Source: Metellina segmentata (taxonomy: Eukaryota; Arthropoda; Arachnida; Araneae; Tetragnathidae). Taken from it: DNA of 64,000 nt. The translations under genes and the position numbers were made by a program. Shown here in pieces: positions 47,160 to 60,298 of the stretch. Positions within the stretch are counted from its first letter, which is position 1. Each line of letters opens with the position of its first letter. The notes below the pieces were generated by a model, which saw only the letters and a program-made list of their open reading frames with translations, did no database searches and was not told where the DNA came from. Location: contig OX375876.1 in the NCBI GenBank assembly GCA_947359465.1, forward strand, positions 69,942,998-70,006,997. Reading direction: 5' to 3'.

Positions 47160-47680
47160 CAAAAGGTTGCAGATTTTTATAAGAAAAGCTAAGAAGTTGA
47201 AAAATGAAGCTATTATTAGTCATCCGTGTATACACGAGAGAGACGGAGAGAATTTTACAGAGGATGACTATCTAATGAGAGGTAAAACTACTTCAAAACT
47301 GTTAGAAAACTCAACAGAGATCGGCTTAGAGCTGCGCAAAGCAAATCCTCGATGTTCTCCGTGTAGGGATAAACACGAAGGGGAAAAGAGAGTCTTCTTT
47401 CAGGAGAGAAGAGAGATATAGGAAATCCATTCGTCATTTTTTTTACTCCTTGATTTTATTCACTTCTTTTTCCCGGTTCGTACTTTAAGAAAACGTAACA
47501 AAAAATCCTTTTAAAACTTCTTACATGGCTTCCGATAGCCATTGAAATTCCATTAAAAAAGAGGACGCACTTAAGGGGTTTACAGGGGATGGAAAACCTT
47601 TGTGTTGTCATTTAAAAGCTGCCGACTTGCCATCGAAGAAGAAAGAACAACAAATTATTCAAGTAATTTTACTTAATTCT
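47160..47680. promoter_or_regulatory. GC-richer, low-repeat stretch; possible conserved element or exon
   Basis: An 84-codon frame (47167-47421; MQIFIRKAKKLKNEAIISHP...) is hydrophilic and unrecognised. The surrounding DNA is more GC-rich than average and has no repeat boundaries. A small exon, a fragment of unknown coding sequence or a non-coding element are all possible. Confidence 0.25.
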
Positions 47681-48813
47681 CGTTACTCTTAGTTGCAACG
47701 AAACTAAGCTGCATCTAATTATGTGCCAGAACGAGTTTCGGGTCTAAGATATTCTACAGTGATGCTGATTTCTAGAGGTACATAGTCTTTTTCGGTTTTT
47801 TACAGCATTGAAATGTTGAAAATATGAACGTATGTGTGCTTTATATGGTTTTGAAAATTGGACATATGTGTATACTTGAAGAAGTATGTATATATTTTTA
47901 GCTCTATAATATTATGCTCAAAATGTTTCTGAAAAAATATCTGATGAAATGTAATAAAACTAACCCATCTCACTTCAAAAATAGTATAGCGTACATAAAA
48001 AGTTTACTTGCGGTTAGCAGCCTTAATACGGAATGGGATAACAAAGTTTGAATTTCAACAGAGTTACATAAAGTAGTATCTTCTAATGAGGACCTATTAG
48101 ATCGATAGATGAATGTAGTCTGTTAACAATCACATCATTGGTGACTCAATCATAATCTGATTTTAAAATAAGCTGCGAAAGATGGTTCTCCATGCGTTCC
48201 CTTGAAATCGATTAAAAATGTTTGAATTTCAGTTCAGTTTTTTTTCGAACTGTATCAAATTTTTTGACTTTGATACAACGTGATTTCAATCCAAGTCACA
48301 ACTTAATCTCCACATTATGAGTCGAACTTTGTCGAAAAGCAACAAGGTACTCAATTTGGTCACCATCTTTTGTAGGAACATGCATTTGGCAGACATTCTT
48401 TATAAAATACATATCCAAAACCCTCAAGTAAATAAAAATCAATCAACTAATGGTAGCACCTATCAAATCCCGAACTTATTGAATTCTAGGGGTAATCTAG
48501 AATAGTCATTCAGTCATAATAATGGAATTGAAATAAAATATCTACAAAGCAGAGTAACGCAATTTATCTTCATTTATATCTTATGCATAGATTGAAATAA
48601 ATGGTAAACTTTCTGAAATATATAGTAGTACATATACTTTTGCAAACTGTGTATAAGCAACAAAGCCAAAAAATAACACTAGTGGATATTTGAATTTTAA
48701 ATCTGTAACATATTTCACCGAACCATCTTATTTTGAAAGTATGAAAATGTAATAACAACAGCATTTTGTTTACGGGATTACTTACTTTTGTTATCGCTCA
48801 AAAAAAATATTAA
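47681..48813. other. AT-rich spacer
   Basis: Nothing recognised. It ends at the A before the third Helitron. Confidence 0.45.
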
Positions 48814-51068
48814 CTAGCAAAATACCCGACCTTACTCGGTTTAAATTGGTTTACTCTAGATTGAAGAGATAATAAGAATATATAATGACTTACGTTTTTC
48901 GTAGAATAAAATAATATTTTAACACCTTTCGCCATCTTTATAATTTCTACAACTTACTTTGGACACAAATCCTACATATCAATATCCATTCATGTAATAC
49001 ATTTCACATACATCGCACTCTTGCCGTATGACAAAGCTACAAAATGACTAAAGGTGACACTAAGGTTACTATTATAATACAAAAGACGATTTTGAGGGAG
49101 ATTTGGAATTCCATTTCTTCAGTTCTTTTCAAGTTCGACTTAAGGGGGTCCGGGACACATTGAAAAAAAATTTTTATTAATTAATTTAGAATTTAGAATT
49201 TTTTTGTGCTGATTACCCATCTAACTAATAAGCAAAATCACAACACAAAAATTTTCCAAAATTTTTTTAAAAATTTTCCAAAATTTTTTTAAAAATTTTA
49301 ATAAAAGTTTTTGAAAAAAAGAGGGGTCATTTTAAATTGCTAAAACTCAAAATATTCTTTATCTATTTTCAAAATTCTTGCAGTCAATTATTCACAATTT
49401 TATAAACTTTAATTTTTATTCAGCAATTTAAAAAATATTAATTTAATAAAAAATAAAAAATATTTGAATGAAAATTTTTGAAAATTTTAAGGTACTTTCT
49501 TTTTAAAGAGTCATATTTTTAAAAGTAAATATTTGTTTCAAATTTGCTGAATCAAAATTAAAGTATAATGTTTGAAAAAGAAATATTCCAAATTTCAACC
49601 CTTAAACTTTATCGGTTTTCGACTTATAGCAATTTGAATGCAGGAAATCTTGAAAAAAAGTATCATGGAGAAAAACGCATTTAAAGTTTTAAAGACATAT
49701 GTTGTTGCCATGACAACAACTGTCAAGAGTGTGAGATTTTCAAAACAACCCACCAAAAAATAATTATATCTCTAGTTCTAATTAAGATAGAAACATGATT
49801 TAGACGTCATTTTAAGCAGAAAAACACAGAGAATTTCTTAAAATAATAAAAAAAAATTCGAAAATTTGACGATTTTTGTGTCTCGGACCCCCTTAATTAA
49901 TAAAAACGACGATTTACGGCGAGTGCACTCGCACTCACAGTCAACAAAACTATATATTTTTTTACACGTGGCACTATTGCATCCGCCATGCGACACTGTG
50001 GAATTTCGCAATTTTCTCCTGTCATTATGACAAATAATTTTTTAATGTTTGAAAAGTTCTAGTTGGGATTTTGAAATTATTTTTATTATTCTTTCAATAA
50101 TGGCATAGTTAGACTTACAATTCGCTTTATTCTAACTTATCTGCCGCGTTTAGACGAATACTTTGTGGTGCAGTTGCGTATGATGAAATATAATTACAAT
50201 TGATTAAAATATAATTAATATATAAAACAGAAAACAGCGAAATAAAACAAAATAAAAGATGTCTGGAGAAAGTTGTTAGAAATATATTAGTTTGTGATTC
50301 CTTTTTATCTCTTGATCTTGCAATTGCCAGAACGTACAACTAAAAAATGCACAAAATTTAGAAATAAGAAATTAATGCAGAGCGAAAGGAACACGAGTTT
50401 CGGTTTAATCCCGTTCGTTGAAAAATATCGTCTGTCCCAAATATTCGGAAATCGTTTACATTGCGCAAAGAACAAAAGTAAGACTCGAAATAAATGAAGT
50501 ATTAGAGCTAAAATTCCATTAGAATTTTTTTTTAATGATTGGTTTTTAGCAGTATTGGTAAAGGAAATCAAAGTAAGTCAACATACATACCAATTTTTCC
50601 GAAACTACCAAATTATGGTTGATTTAATTATACTTACTCATGGGGTTTAATATGATACTCGTCTAAATATAACAATAAAGAAATGTCAAATATTGCCTTC
50701 ACTAAAGTAATAGATAATGTATCAAATAAAACACATTGCAATCAAATGCATGGAATTAAATTCATGTGATGCCTACACAAACACACAAACACAAAATCGA
50801 ACATAGAATAGCAGAAAGGCGGACATACAGACTTTCGTAACCCAGTTTACTCACTAAATGAAGATGAGTATTCACTGTATGGAAATTTCTATGAAAATAT
50901 ATTAAACCGTGTGGATGTGTATAGGGCATATACATGCATACAGAGAGACAGACACCAAACGCGAAAGAGGTGGATTTGGCATCAGAAGGATCTAAAACGG
51001 ATAGAAAACTTGAAATGAGTCGAAAATATTCAATGTACAAACAAACACTCCATTCTTATTGATATAGA
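48814..51068 (-). mobile_element. Helitron family 1, copy 3, carrying a TTAA-flanked insertion
   Basis: The minus-strand terminus at 48814 is the same CTAG preceded by the CCGAG...CGGGTATTTTG hairpin. The other end at 51068 reads TCTATATCAATAAGAATGG. The span of 2255 bp comprises about 1.5 kb of Helitron plus the 749-bp element at 49144-49892. Internal sequence follows the other copies throughout. The base after the 5' end is A where T is expected, probably a later mutation. Confidence 0.85.
49144..49892. mobile_element. TTAA-flanked DNA element (749 bp) nested in Helitron copy 3
   Basis: TTAA lies at 49140-49143 and 49893-49896. The ends are inverted repeats GGGGGTCCGGGACACA and, read inward from the right, GGGGGTCCGAGACACA (one mismatch). 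The corresponding place in copies 1 and 2 has a single AATTAATTAA without the insertion. The interior is extremely AT-rich and non-coding. The TTAA target suggests a piggyBac-related origin. The GGGGGTCC ends differ from family P. Confidence 0.8.
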
Positions 51069-51448
51069 ATTTTTACTCTTTCAACATGTATCTAAACAAA
51101 AAATTTTAATGACTCAAATTTGTTTTGAAGATTTGAAAAAAAACTTTTTAAGGTATAATAGGATTACTAAATCAGGTCTTCAAGGAAGCAGATACTTACT
51201 CTCATTCAAGCAAATGACTTAAGTTTAAAAAAATTTTTAAACTGGAATTCATTGTTAGTTATTTAAACACAAACATACGAAGAAAAACTACATATTTCTT
51301 TATTGCTTCAATAATCAACTTCAGATATTCCAAATTGGGTTTTCTGATGTAAGAGGAATATTACGCTGGATATCATTATGAATTTTAAGTATTGAATATA
51401 TTTATTTTATGTTGAAAATGCAGTTTACTAAATGCGGACTGGCTTGCT
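51069..51448. other. AT-rich spacer
   Basis: Nothing recognised. Confidence 0.45.
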
Positions 51449-51452
51449 TTAA

Positions 51453-51780
51453 ACCACCTTATGGTTGTATTGACGAAGTATATCGCCAGTTCCAAAACTT
51501 ACCAGATCTTGATGGACGAGATACCTTATCAATCTAAGAAAATTGACCATATCTTGATGGACGAGATACCTTATCAATCTAAGAAAATTGACCAGATATT
51601 GATGGACGAGATACTTTATCAATAGAAGAAGAAACTTGACCAGATCTTGATAGACGAGTTACCTCGTCAATTAAAGAAAATTGACCAGATCTTGTTAGGT
51701 ATAAATTAATTGTTGAAGTCACCAGGCACTGGGTGACAGCTTAATTTAACATATCTCTAATCATAACATTGGGTTCTTCC
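51453..51780. mobile_element. Family P MITE, copy 4, with expanded 45-bp internal units
   Basis: TTAA at 51449-51452 is followed by ACCACCTTATGGTTGTATTG, a good match to the family P left end. Internally a 45-bp unit (ACCAGATCTTGATGGACGAG...) is repeated at 51501-51545, 51546-51590, 51591-51638 and 51639-51683, with a partial unit at 51684-51699. The right end is not clear. Confidence 0.6.
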
Positions 51781-51866
51781 AAACCTATATTGATGATAGG
51801 TCAAGCATTATTTTGCCACTATTATAGATGAAAACTTCTCTGTAGCTGTGGTAAAACCGTTTTTAA

Positions 51867-52150
51867 CCCTCTTGGTGGTTGTCTCTGTAAAGTATCTCAC
51901 AATTAACAAAACTGACCACTTCTTGATGGACAAAACGATGACTTCCTAAGAAAAATAATCGACCAGATCTTAATCTAGTGAGTATAAAAAAATCGTCAAT
52001 ATCCTGAGACCGAGATTATTCATCCTAAGCAAAATTGCTTTCACCTTTAGTATCGAGATATCTCCTTCAAACCTCTATTAGTGTTAAGAAGAAAATAAAG
52101 GAACTGTTGCGTCACCAAGGGCATAAATGTCAGCTTAATCCAACATAACT
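51867..52150. mobile_element. Family P MITE, copy 5 (tandem duplicate of copy 4 region)
   Basis: TTAA at 51863-51866 is followed by CCCTCTTGGTGGTTGTCTC, the best preserved left end of the family. It contains CTTGATGGACAAAACGATGA, GACCAGATCTTAATCTAG and ATCGTCAATATCCTGAGA. The flank after copies 4 and 5 also matches (GACAGCTTAATTTAACAT at about 51734 and GTCAGCTTAATCCAACAT at about 52129). Each copy therefore belongs to a duplicated segment with an offset of roughly 0.4 kb. Confidence 0.6.
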
Positions 52151-52489
52151 AAATACAACTGTGCACGCATAGCTCATGGGAAAAAAAAGGTGTAGTAGCA
52201 AATTATTTCCACCAACAGTCTCTAATGGGTTAGCCTAATTATGCAGTAAGAATTTTAATTATTCCAGCTCATGAAGATTATTTGTAAATTAATAAAAAAA
52301 ATATATATATATATTTTCAGTCGTACACAATGCCAAGCGACATTTATAGCACTTTTAGTCAGAAAAAATAAATTATCTCTGTTAATTACACAAATAAAAC
52401 ACGCCGCAGAAGTCGCCTTGGGGATTGCACTATTGAGAAAAAACTGCACGTTTAAAAGTGTCTCTTCTGACACAAAATACGTTTGCGTA
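52151..52489. other. Spacer, nothing recognised
   Basis: A plus-strand frame at 52271-52492 and a minus-strand frame at 52255-52473 overlap completely. Neither is recognisable. A short TA run lies at 52303-52314. Confidence 0.4.
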
Positions 52490-53060
52490 TGAGTTCACCC
52501 GACTCATTTCCGTGATATCCCTTTCACACCTCTCCAGAAAATGTTTAAAACAGTGGATGATTTGTAGTTCCCATTAAGAAAAAGAAACGATCCTCCAAGC
52601 CATTCATCTCCAGCGAAGAAAAAATGCACCATTTATTTCTATTAAAAAATATTTTTCAATTATTTTTTTGCCTCAGCCGGCATCCATTCTTAGCTGTTGC
52701 GCTGCCTCACACCGGTATCCATTCTCACTTCAAAAAATCCGTTTAAAGTCGTTGCGCTGCTGAAAAATGAGGAGAGCGCTTCACGATTTTCATCTATCAA
52801 GAAAGGGATGCCCCTAAAGGGATAGCCTGTCAAATATGCAAATGGAAAACATGAATAAATGCATATCACACAATTCGCTTTCTAATAACTGAATAAAAAC
52901 TTTGTGGGAATGAAATTCCCTGGCTTTAATGAAGTGATCATTCTTTTTCAGGAGGACGCTGATATTTTTGGACTCTTGTGGAGGCGAGAATGATTTATCA
53001 GCTACACATCCCACCTCACGCGAGTGGAGGTGTATCTTTTAGGGAATTCAATTAACTTTC
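52490..53060. promoter_or_regulatory. Low-repeat stretch with octamer-like and palindromic motifs; possible conserved non-coding element
   Basis: It contains ATATGCAAATGG (about 52836), TGAATAAATGCATATC, TGATTTATCAGC and GGAATGAAATTCCC. There is also an imperfect ~30-bp direct repeat, GCCTCAGCCGGCATCCATTC and GCCTCACACCGGTATCCATTC with the shared neighbour GTTGCGCTGC. No coding sequence or repeat termini are seen. Composition stands out from the flanks. Confidence 0.25.
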
Positions 53061-54653
53061 TATGAAATGGAGGAGAAATTTGCATGTTTGAGTTTGTGTC
53101 CTTTGCATATATTTTGCTACATTCTATCCGGTCCGAATGACACTAGGTATGGTGTATTTGAATGAATAAACTATTGGCTTTGTTGTTAAGACGAAAAAAA
53201 TGATGACTCATTAACCTTATGAGCGTTACTAGTTTTACGAGTATTACTTTTACCTCAGAACACACCTAAAATACGTCAAATCGATTGGTTGAAAGAGTTG
53301 GTTCACAACTGGTTAGAAGTTATACAGGGAAGACCGTGGGTTGCAGAACGGATATAGGCGTATGAAAATATCCAGTCTCAACCTTTACTAGAAGGTTAAG
53401 ACATCATATAATAAGTCCTCATCATCAGATGTCTGACTTGCGTGGAGTTTAAAGTTTGAAGAGCGTAAAAACACGTGAAAAATGACAGAGCTCTGTGGAA
53501 AAGTGTGATCGATCAGCAAATCCAATGATCAATAGGTTTCTTAGTAGTGGGAGAAGTACAAGGTAGACAACCTCAAGCAAACACATATAGAGTGATTAAA
53601 ATTAAAAGTGTATGCACCTCAATTATTATAAATTTCTTGAAAGTTTATTTGGGCAATTCCATGAGATTCACGTTACAATCAGACATAAATTTTCAATTTT
53701 AAATTTTATATAAATAACGAATAGATTAAGATTACTAAACAAAAATTGATTTTTTAACTCATTGATATATTCTTTAATCATCTATGTCATAATTTAGTAG
53801 TAAAGCTATAATTTTGTTTCCCAATTGGCAACATTTTGGACTGTGACTCACGTTACCAAAAAAATGGACATAACTTTTTTAGATTTAAAAAAATGAGTAG
53901 TAGGTCTTGGAAAACCTAAGAAAAATTAAATTACTGTATTAATCAATAAAATAAATTTACGATACTTTAGTGACTGGTGTTACATTTGTGAATTTTGAGA
54001 AATGAATGCTTATAATTAACGTTTTTCAAATTTTGCAAAATGTGCTAAAATTAACACTTTTATATATTTGATGATTATTACCTATTAATGAAAAAAATTG
54101 ATCAATTAAAAAAATTTAAAGTCCTATAAGCATATTTATTTGCAGTAATAATTGGAAAAAAAAATTATTTTGTTTCAAAATTGTCTTTAGATCTGAATTT
54201 TGCAACTTCTTCCTTTGTAAAGAAAACCCTTGACTTCACTAACTTTTATGAGCTTCTACGAATTTGTGCGCATTATTTACTAAACACTTCCTTTTCTCCA
54301 TTTGGTCTAAGATATTTTTCACACTTCCTCAAATTCCATCTCTTGGACCCTTAACATGTGATTTTGCAAAATAGTTCCACGTAATACCGTAGAAAAGCAA
54401 GCTGATATGTATGCATTTTTAAACTGACCCTCTTATATGTATCGTCAGATCAAATGTCAACATTTTGCCTATAAGTTGAATACTTTGTAATAAAAAAATA
54501 TATGTAGTCCATAATCATCTCTTTCGAAGGATCCTAATAATCTGATGTTATCACTACAGGAAGGTTTAAACCCAAAAAATAAATATCAGCTTTAAACAAG
54601 CTCATTTGTTTCTGTTTCCAATGTGCACTATGGATCTCATCCTGAAAGGTATA
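53061..54653. other. AT-rich spacer
   Basis: Nothing recognised beyond homopolymer-rich DNA. Confidence 0.45.
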
Positions 54654-54678
54654 AGTGTGTGTGTGTGTGTGTGTGTGA
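54654..54678. repeat. (GT)n microsatellite
   Basis: About 12 GT units. Confidence 0.95.
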
Positions 54679-56849
54679 CTTTCAGAAAATTCTACTTGCA
54701 CGCACAAATTCCCCCACACCCAAATATATTTGAAATTGCAAGATCATGCATATATTGATATGCCTTAGATTAAGTAACAATGCTTCAGAAATTGCGGAAT
54801 GAGACCCGAAAAAAGTTGATACAAATCCAAATAAGGCCCAGAATTATCAATATTTTTTAAATTGTTTTCTGCATCTTGTTTTAAAAAATATCATTTCAGG
54901 GCAAATTTTTCTGTTCCAGGCTGTAATATAACCTTTTTAATACCTTGGACAACTTTGCATTGGCTTATCCAACAATTTTTAGAAGAACTGCACTATAACT
55001 TTCCTGGGAATGAATGGAAGTGAACGGGAACATGTGTCAGCAGTGTATATAGTAAGTTAATAATATCTTTACAAGGGATTATACTTTAAGGAAAATAGTT
55101 GTCTAATCTATCAATAGGATATTATATTATAAGGGAAAGATAACTGTAATTTATCAATAGAATTTTTTTCACAGACTGAGTCAATAAATTCGTTCCAGAG
55201 AACGATTATATTCCTTAGAAAGAACCAATACAATATTTTCAAAAGTTGATAGAATAAATGGATTTTTTAAAAATGTGATTTTTTAGTCATTAAGTCTGTT
55301 GTAAGGTAACATAAACACTATTCATTTCGCAAATCTTGTAAAAATCAGAAAGGTCACTTTAGATCACTTAGACACTTAAATACGACTTTTGAAAACTGCA
55401 TACGACAACTTTATTCTTCGTCAAAAACAAAATGTGAAATGTGATGTTAATATTTACCAATTCACATGTCATGGAATACATACTTGTAGAAATACGGAGC
55501 CTCCAAACCATTCTCATGAAATTGCTAAAATATCTCTTTCATCGACAGCGAAAAATATTAAACATAGATAAATCATTTGATGTTTTTTCAGTCTGATACA
55601 CTGCAAAGCAACTTGGAATGTAAACAAAATGACACATATTAAAATACTTCTCAAACTTCTTCTCAGCCAGATATACCACATAGAATATGCTTTTTGAATA
55701 CGTTAGTCTATATCAACATTTTATTTTTTAAACCTGGCTTTAGGATAAATACTTTGGATTACTTTTTAATAATATGAAAGTATAAGCACTTAAAGTTCGC
55801 TTGTAGATAAATTGTATTCATCAATTAATCATCACTTAAAAATGCGTAACACTTTTTCTTTGAAAATTAAAAAATATCATAATACTTATATGTACCTTAT
55901 AGAGGGTTCCAAATTTTTAAATATACGGTGGTTTTTTTTTTATGAAAGAAAATAAATTTAAAGGTTTATTCGAAGAAAAATGTAAGTTTGTTGCAAAAGA
56001 ATATGAAATAATATGTAGTTGGTACTTTAAAAAAATTGTCGTCCTTTTACAAGCTTTTCACAAAACGTTATGCAATTTTATGATCTCTGATATGAGTTAC
56101 AAAATTTAAAAGAATATCAGTCTCTAACATAAAATTTAGATGATAATTTGGAACAATTACTTGGTAGGGAAATAAACTGGTTTAATTCAGTAAGTCTTGA
56201 TAATTTTCACAATGAATAACAATACTATGATTTTGATCATTTAAGAGGCATAATTCGATTTTTACACCTCTAAAAATGCAAAACAACGTAGTGGTTAATA
56301 AAAACAAATATGTACAAAACATTAACTTTTTGGACATGACAAGATGACTAGAAACTTAACAAAATCGCAAAACATTGCTACAAAACGCCATTATTCTAAT
56401 TGGACAAAACCAATCTTTTATAACAGATTAAACGTTATTACATGTTTTTGCAAATTCATACAATATGAAGTAACAAGTTTCTTAATTTTTAAAAAGATCA
56501 TTTCTAGTGGTATTACGAATTAGGGTAACACGAATTTTAGCACAGAAAAATGTGCATTAAGTCCCTGAATCAATCTCATTAATCTCACAGGATTTAACAA
56601 AGAACTAAATAAATATATGTGCATATTTCTTACCGGTCATTAGGATGATTCCCGTGGAACAATTCTTTTGTGAAACTAAGTTAATGAATATTCGAAACAA
56701 GTCTTCGGAATCGGTAAGCCCAAACAATATATAACATCACAGTGTCTTTAAAACGAAAGTTATTACAAAAGACGCGTAATTCCTTTGATGGAATGAGTGC
56801 TTAGAGCTTTTCAATACCTTAATCAGTCCAATATGATTAATTTTAAGAC
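54679..56849. other. AT-rich spacer
   Basis: Nothing recognised. Confidence 0.45.
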
Positions 56850-57760
56850 TTTATTAGCATTTTCTTTTCTCGGTATGGCCTCCAGGGCATGAACAGAGAT
56901 CTCGCTTCTTCTATCAATTTGTTGCATGTTTTAACTTTTGTTGGGATTTTTGGTTCTATTGATTCTGAGCGAGAGGAAGGACCCAAATTTATTTTACTCG
57001 ATACTTATTGAATATTTAAATAGCCTCCGAGGTATTTAACCCAACATCAGTCAAGGGATTCTGAATTCAAAATTTGTTTGAAGAGGCTGTATTTTGCGAA
57101 GAATGTTCAAATTATAGTTCCACAGAAGTCGCCTAATTAGAAAAGTAAGAGTTAATTAAGCCGAATTAAATCAACTTAGTATGGTTTTTGCGGGAGTTTT
57201 CTTTCTTCAATCCTCGCTTTTGCGTGTTGTAGTTGAGTACCACTTGGGTAAATTGGTTCTGTCTTTATGTTTACGAAAAAATACCACCATTTCTGTGTTG
57301 TACTATTATCTTGTTTTAAGGATGAGCCCTCGGCTTATTAGAATCAGAGGTAGCTTCAATTAATTTAATTTAAAAACAGTGTTTCGCTGAAACGTGTATG
57401 ATTAAGAGAAAACGCTTGAATTAATTAAAAATTTGGTTTTAGAGGCGATTAACCTCTTGAATTTAGGCTTGAAAAGATAATTTCTGAATCTACGAAGGAA
57501 AGATAATTAAAAAAAGTAACCGCTGGAGCAGATTTTTGGTTGTTCAATCACTCTGATTACTAATTACCTAAATACTTGTTAGCTTCCCGAGATGATCTGA
57601 GAAGATAAAACGCATTGTTATTTCCCAGTTTCCTTTGTTATCTTTGGCGGTGTTCTCAATGGAGATGATAATGTGCAACCCTATAGCGTGAAAAACCATT
57701 GTTGTGACAAAGGATTTCCATAAAACTCGCTCTTATGTCATTATTCCGCTTTTGACATGG
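56850..57760. promoter_or_regulatory. Candidate developmental enhancer-like region
   Basis: This ~0.9-kb stretch is free of recognisable repeats and is less AT-rich than its flanks. It is dense in factor-like cores: AATTAAGCCGAATTAAATC and CCTAATTAG, several GATAA/TTATC, CATTGTTATTTCC, CTTTGTTATCTTTGG and GATTACTAATTACC. No open frame resembles a protein. The interpretation as regulatory DNA is inference only. Confidence 0.25.
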
Positions 57761-59099
57761 TCTGTCTCTTTACTTAAAATGCAGTAAAATTAATTAAAAA
57801 TGTGTTGAAATCCCATTATTGAAACTAATTAAGACGCATGGAAACTAAAATTTGAAAAATATGAAGTATTTCGAATTTTCCTGCTTACTAGAAACAATGG
57901 ATTGTATTTCAAATCCAACAATCAATATTAATTTTGTTTATTTCTTTAAATCATTGGTTGATAATATCTTTTTTGTTTTTTTTATTTTCGAGAAAACAAT
58001 AAAATACCTTGTTTTCACGAAGAGTATGGAGAAAAAGCAAAATAGCTTTACTTGAGTTATTTTGGACTGTAATATATTTATGAGTCGGGGGGGGGGGTAT
58101 GATAAATTTTCCTGAATTATATTAAAAGCTATATGTGGGTGTCTTACATATAGTTACATTATACTATAGTGTAGTTAATGATTTAATTTACATCATACTA
58201 CAGTTTATGACGTAACTAAAATCTATAAGAATTACATCGGTTCTCCAGAAAAATAAACGTAACTTTGTTCTAGGCATTCCCTCCTTGTATATATATAGTC
58301 TTACATATCAAGTTAAGACTAGAGGATGAAAGAAACTTTGTAAAAACACCAACTTATGTTTTAACATTTAGTTATTTTATTCAAATGAATGTAGGTCAAG
58401 GGATTAATGTAAAATATCGAATCCTCATGCCACAAACCATGAATAAGATTTTTTTAATAATAGAATAAATTACTCTTACGTATTATTGAGTAGACAGCTA
58501 TACAATTCAAAACTATTCATAAACAGTCAATGATTGAATTAGGAAGTAGTTAAATCGAAAAAACCCACTAGACAACTAAAACGTCTAGATAACAATTATG
58601 TTCCAATTGGAAATGCATGTATATTACACAAATAATTGACTCCTTCCCTCGAAGCAAATTTTCGAACCGCTCTTCCTTTTTTAACCGTCTATAATAATAT
58701 CGCTAGTTTGTGTAGGATTCAACCATCAAGTTTACTTCTTGAATATAAACTCTATTGAGCTCTACTCAAACATACTGACCCACACACTGATATTTCTTGA
58801 GGCGTCACTTTGCTTTCCCATCATTTCTACGATAGAGATAAATAAAAGCATCGGACGACAATATTGTTATTCCAGACTTCAAATTTGTCATTACAGCAAT
58901 CTTCAAGTTTTAAAAATTCCAAATTTTGAAAAGTTTATAAATTATTCGAGAGGCTATGTTATCTTGTAGTGTTAGCACTCGTTCAAACGATAAGTATTTT
59001 TTATTTTCCTCTGGAACATTTTATTTTTAATTTGTCCATTACGGAACATATATTTATCTGACTGCGGGAACTATTATAACTAAAACATTAGTATATTGG
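57761..59099. other. AT-rich spacer with a G run
   Basis: A run of ten G lies at 58088-58097. The short frames are unrecognised. Confidence 0.45.
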
Positions 59100-59104
59100 T
59101 CATG

Positions 59105-59195
59105 TAGGGTCTAATTAGCGCAGTGATAACTTGTCCAAGTTGATGGACATTCTGCCTACCAGAATTTGAGATTTCATTACAAAACCCTGGTCATG
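59105..59195 (+). repeat. tRNA-like SINE head, degenerate
   Basis: GTCTAATTAGCGCAGTGATA looks like an acceptor/D-arm with an A-box (TTAGCGCAGTG). TGTCC...GGACA forms an anticodon-like stem, and GAATTTGAGATTTC stands where a B-box is expected. The B-box is poor and no SINE body was recognised, so this is not a functional tRNA gene. Confidence 0.45.
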
Positions 59196-60290
59196 GAGAT
59201 TCGAAAATATTTACCAATCGTATAATACCTAAGATTTCATTAATAATTGTATATGGACAGGTTTTTCTTTGTGACAACCTGTCGCACCATAGTGAAATCC
59301 CTCCGCGATTTTACTTTGTAAATATGTGTTAAAATTTTGGTATATCTCTCAAACATTCAAAACGGAAGATATCTTCCCAGGAAATCCTACTGGTGAATCC
59401 TCAAGAAGATAAGGTCGGTAGTGCTCTTGGTGTTTCAAGACTCATCATAAAATAGGTTTACTCGCTAAAATACACCATATTGCATTTCAATTAAATGGGC
59501 TGTAATTGATGTGGACATACGGAATTTGAAAGTGCCAACATGACTGAAGTATGAAGTCTTTGCTACCCAATTATAAATATATATTGCAAGCAATAATTAA
59601 TTCCAGCAAGAGGTATATCGAAAAGCCATTGTAATTTGACTTAGAATACGTCTTACCTTTCGAAACCGGGGTACCACGCTTAATTTTTGAGTGTAACAAA
59701 AAAGGGGTAAGTGCGAAAAATGTAATAACTTGGAAAAAAAATACACAAAAATGAACGTTATCGCGTTCAAAAGAGCATTAAACAAAAATGTTATAAATTC
59801 TAATTGATCTTGCACTGACGTCATCGGCTGATGCAATAACAGCGCAAAATTGCGTCATGCACAGTGCCGCTCACATTAATTTAGTCTCGATCCGACCTCC
59901 TTTGTGCGAGCATGGATTTTGAGGTGCCACTGGTTTAATATCTTTATAAATAATAATCGCTAAATAAATCGAGATAAATGTATCGTTTTATAAATACTAA
60001 TAAAAATAAACCGTAAATATTTAATACTTGTTTAGACTTCAAAGTGAGAAAAATCGCAGAAATTTCAAAAAGTCCAAATATCTGTATATTAAACATTAGA
60101 CAAATTATAGAAAATGTCAGCAGGAAGAGAGATTGAAAGATGTGGAATCCAAGAAAATCCGGACATCCAATACTGAATGTCAACTGGAGTGTTATTGAAA
60201 ACATAAGCGTCGCACCTTCACTGTGAAAATATGCCTGATACCCGAGTGCGCCAAGTACCTACACCCCTCAGTTTGACGCAGCTGACATAT
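59196..60290. other. Spacer, nothing recognised
   Basis: The short minus-strand frames (59597-59836, 59944-60204) are unrecognised and hydrophobic by composition. Confidence 0.4.
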
Positions 60291-60298
60291 CTGATGAC

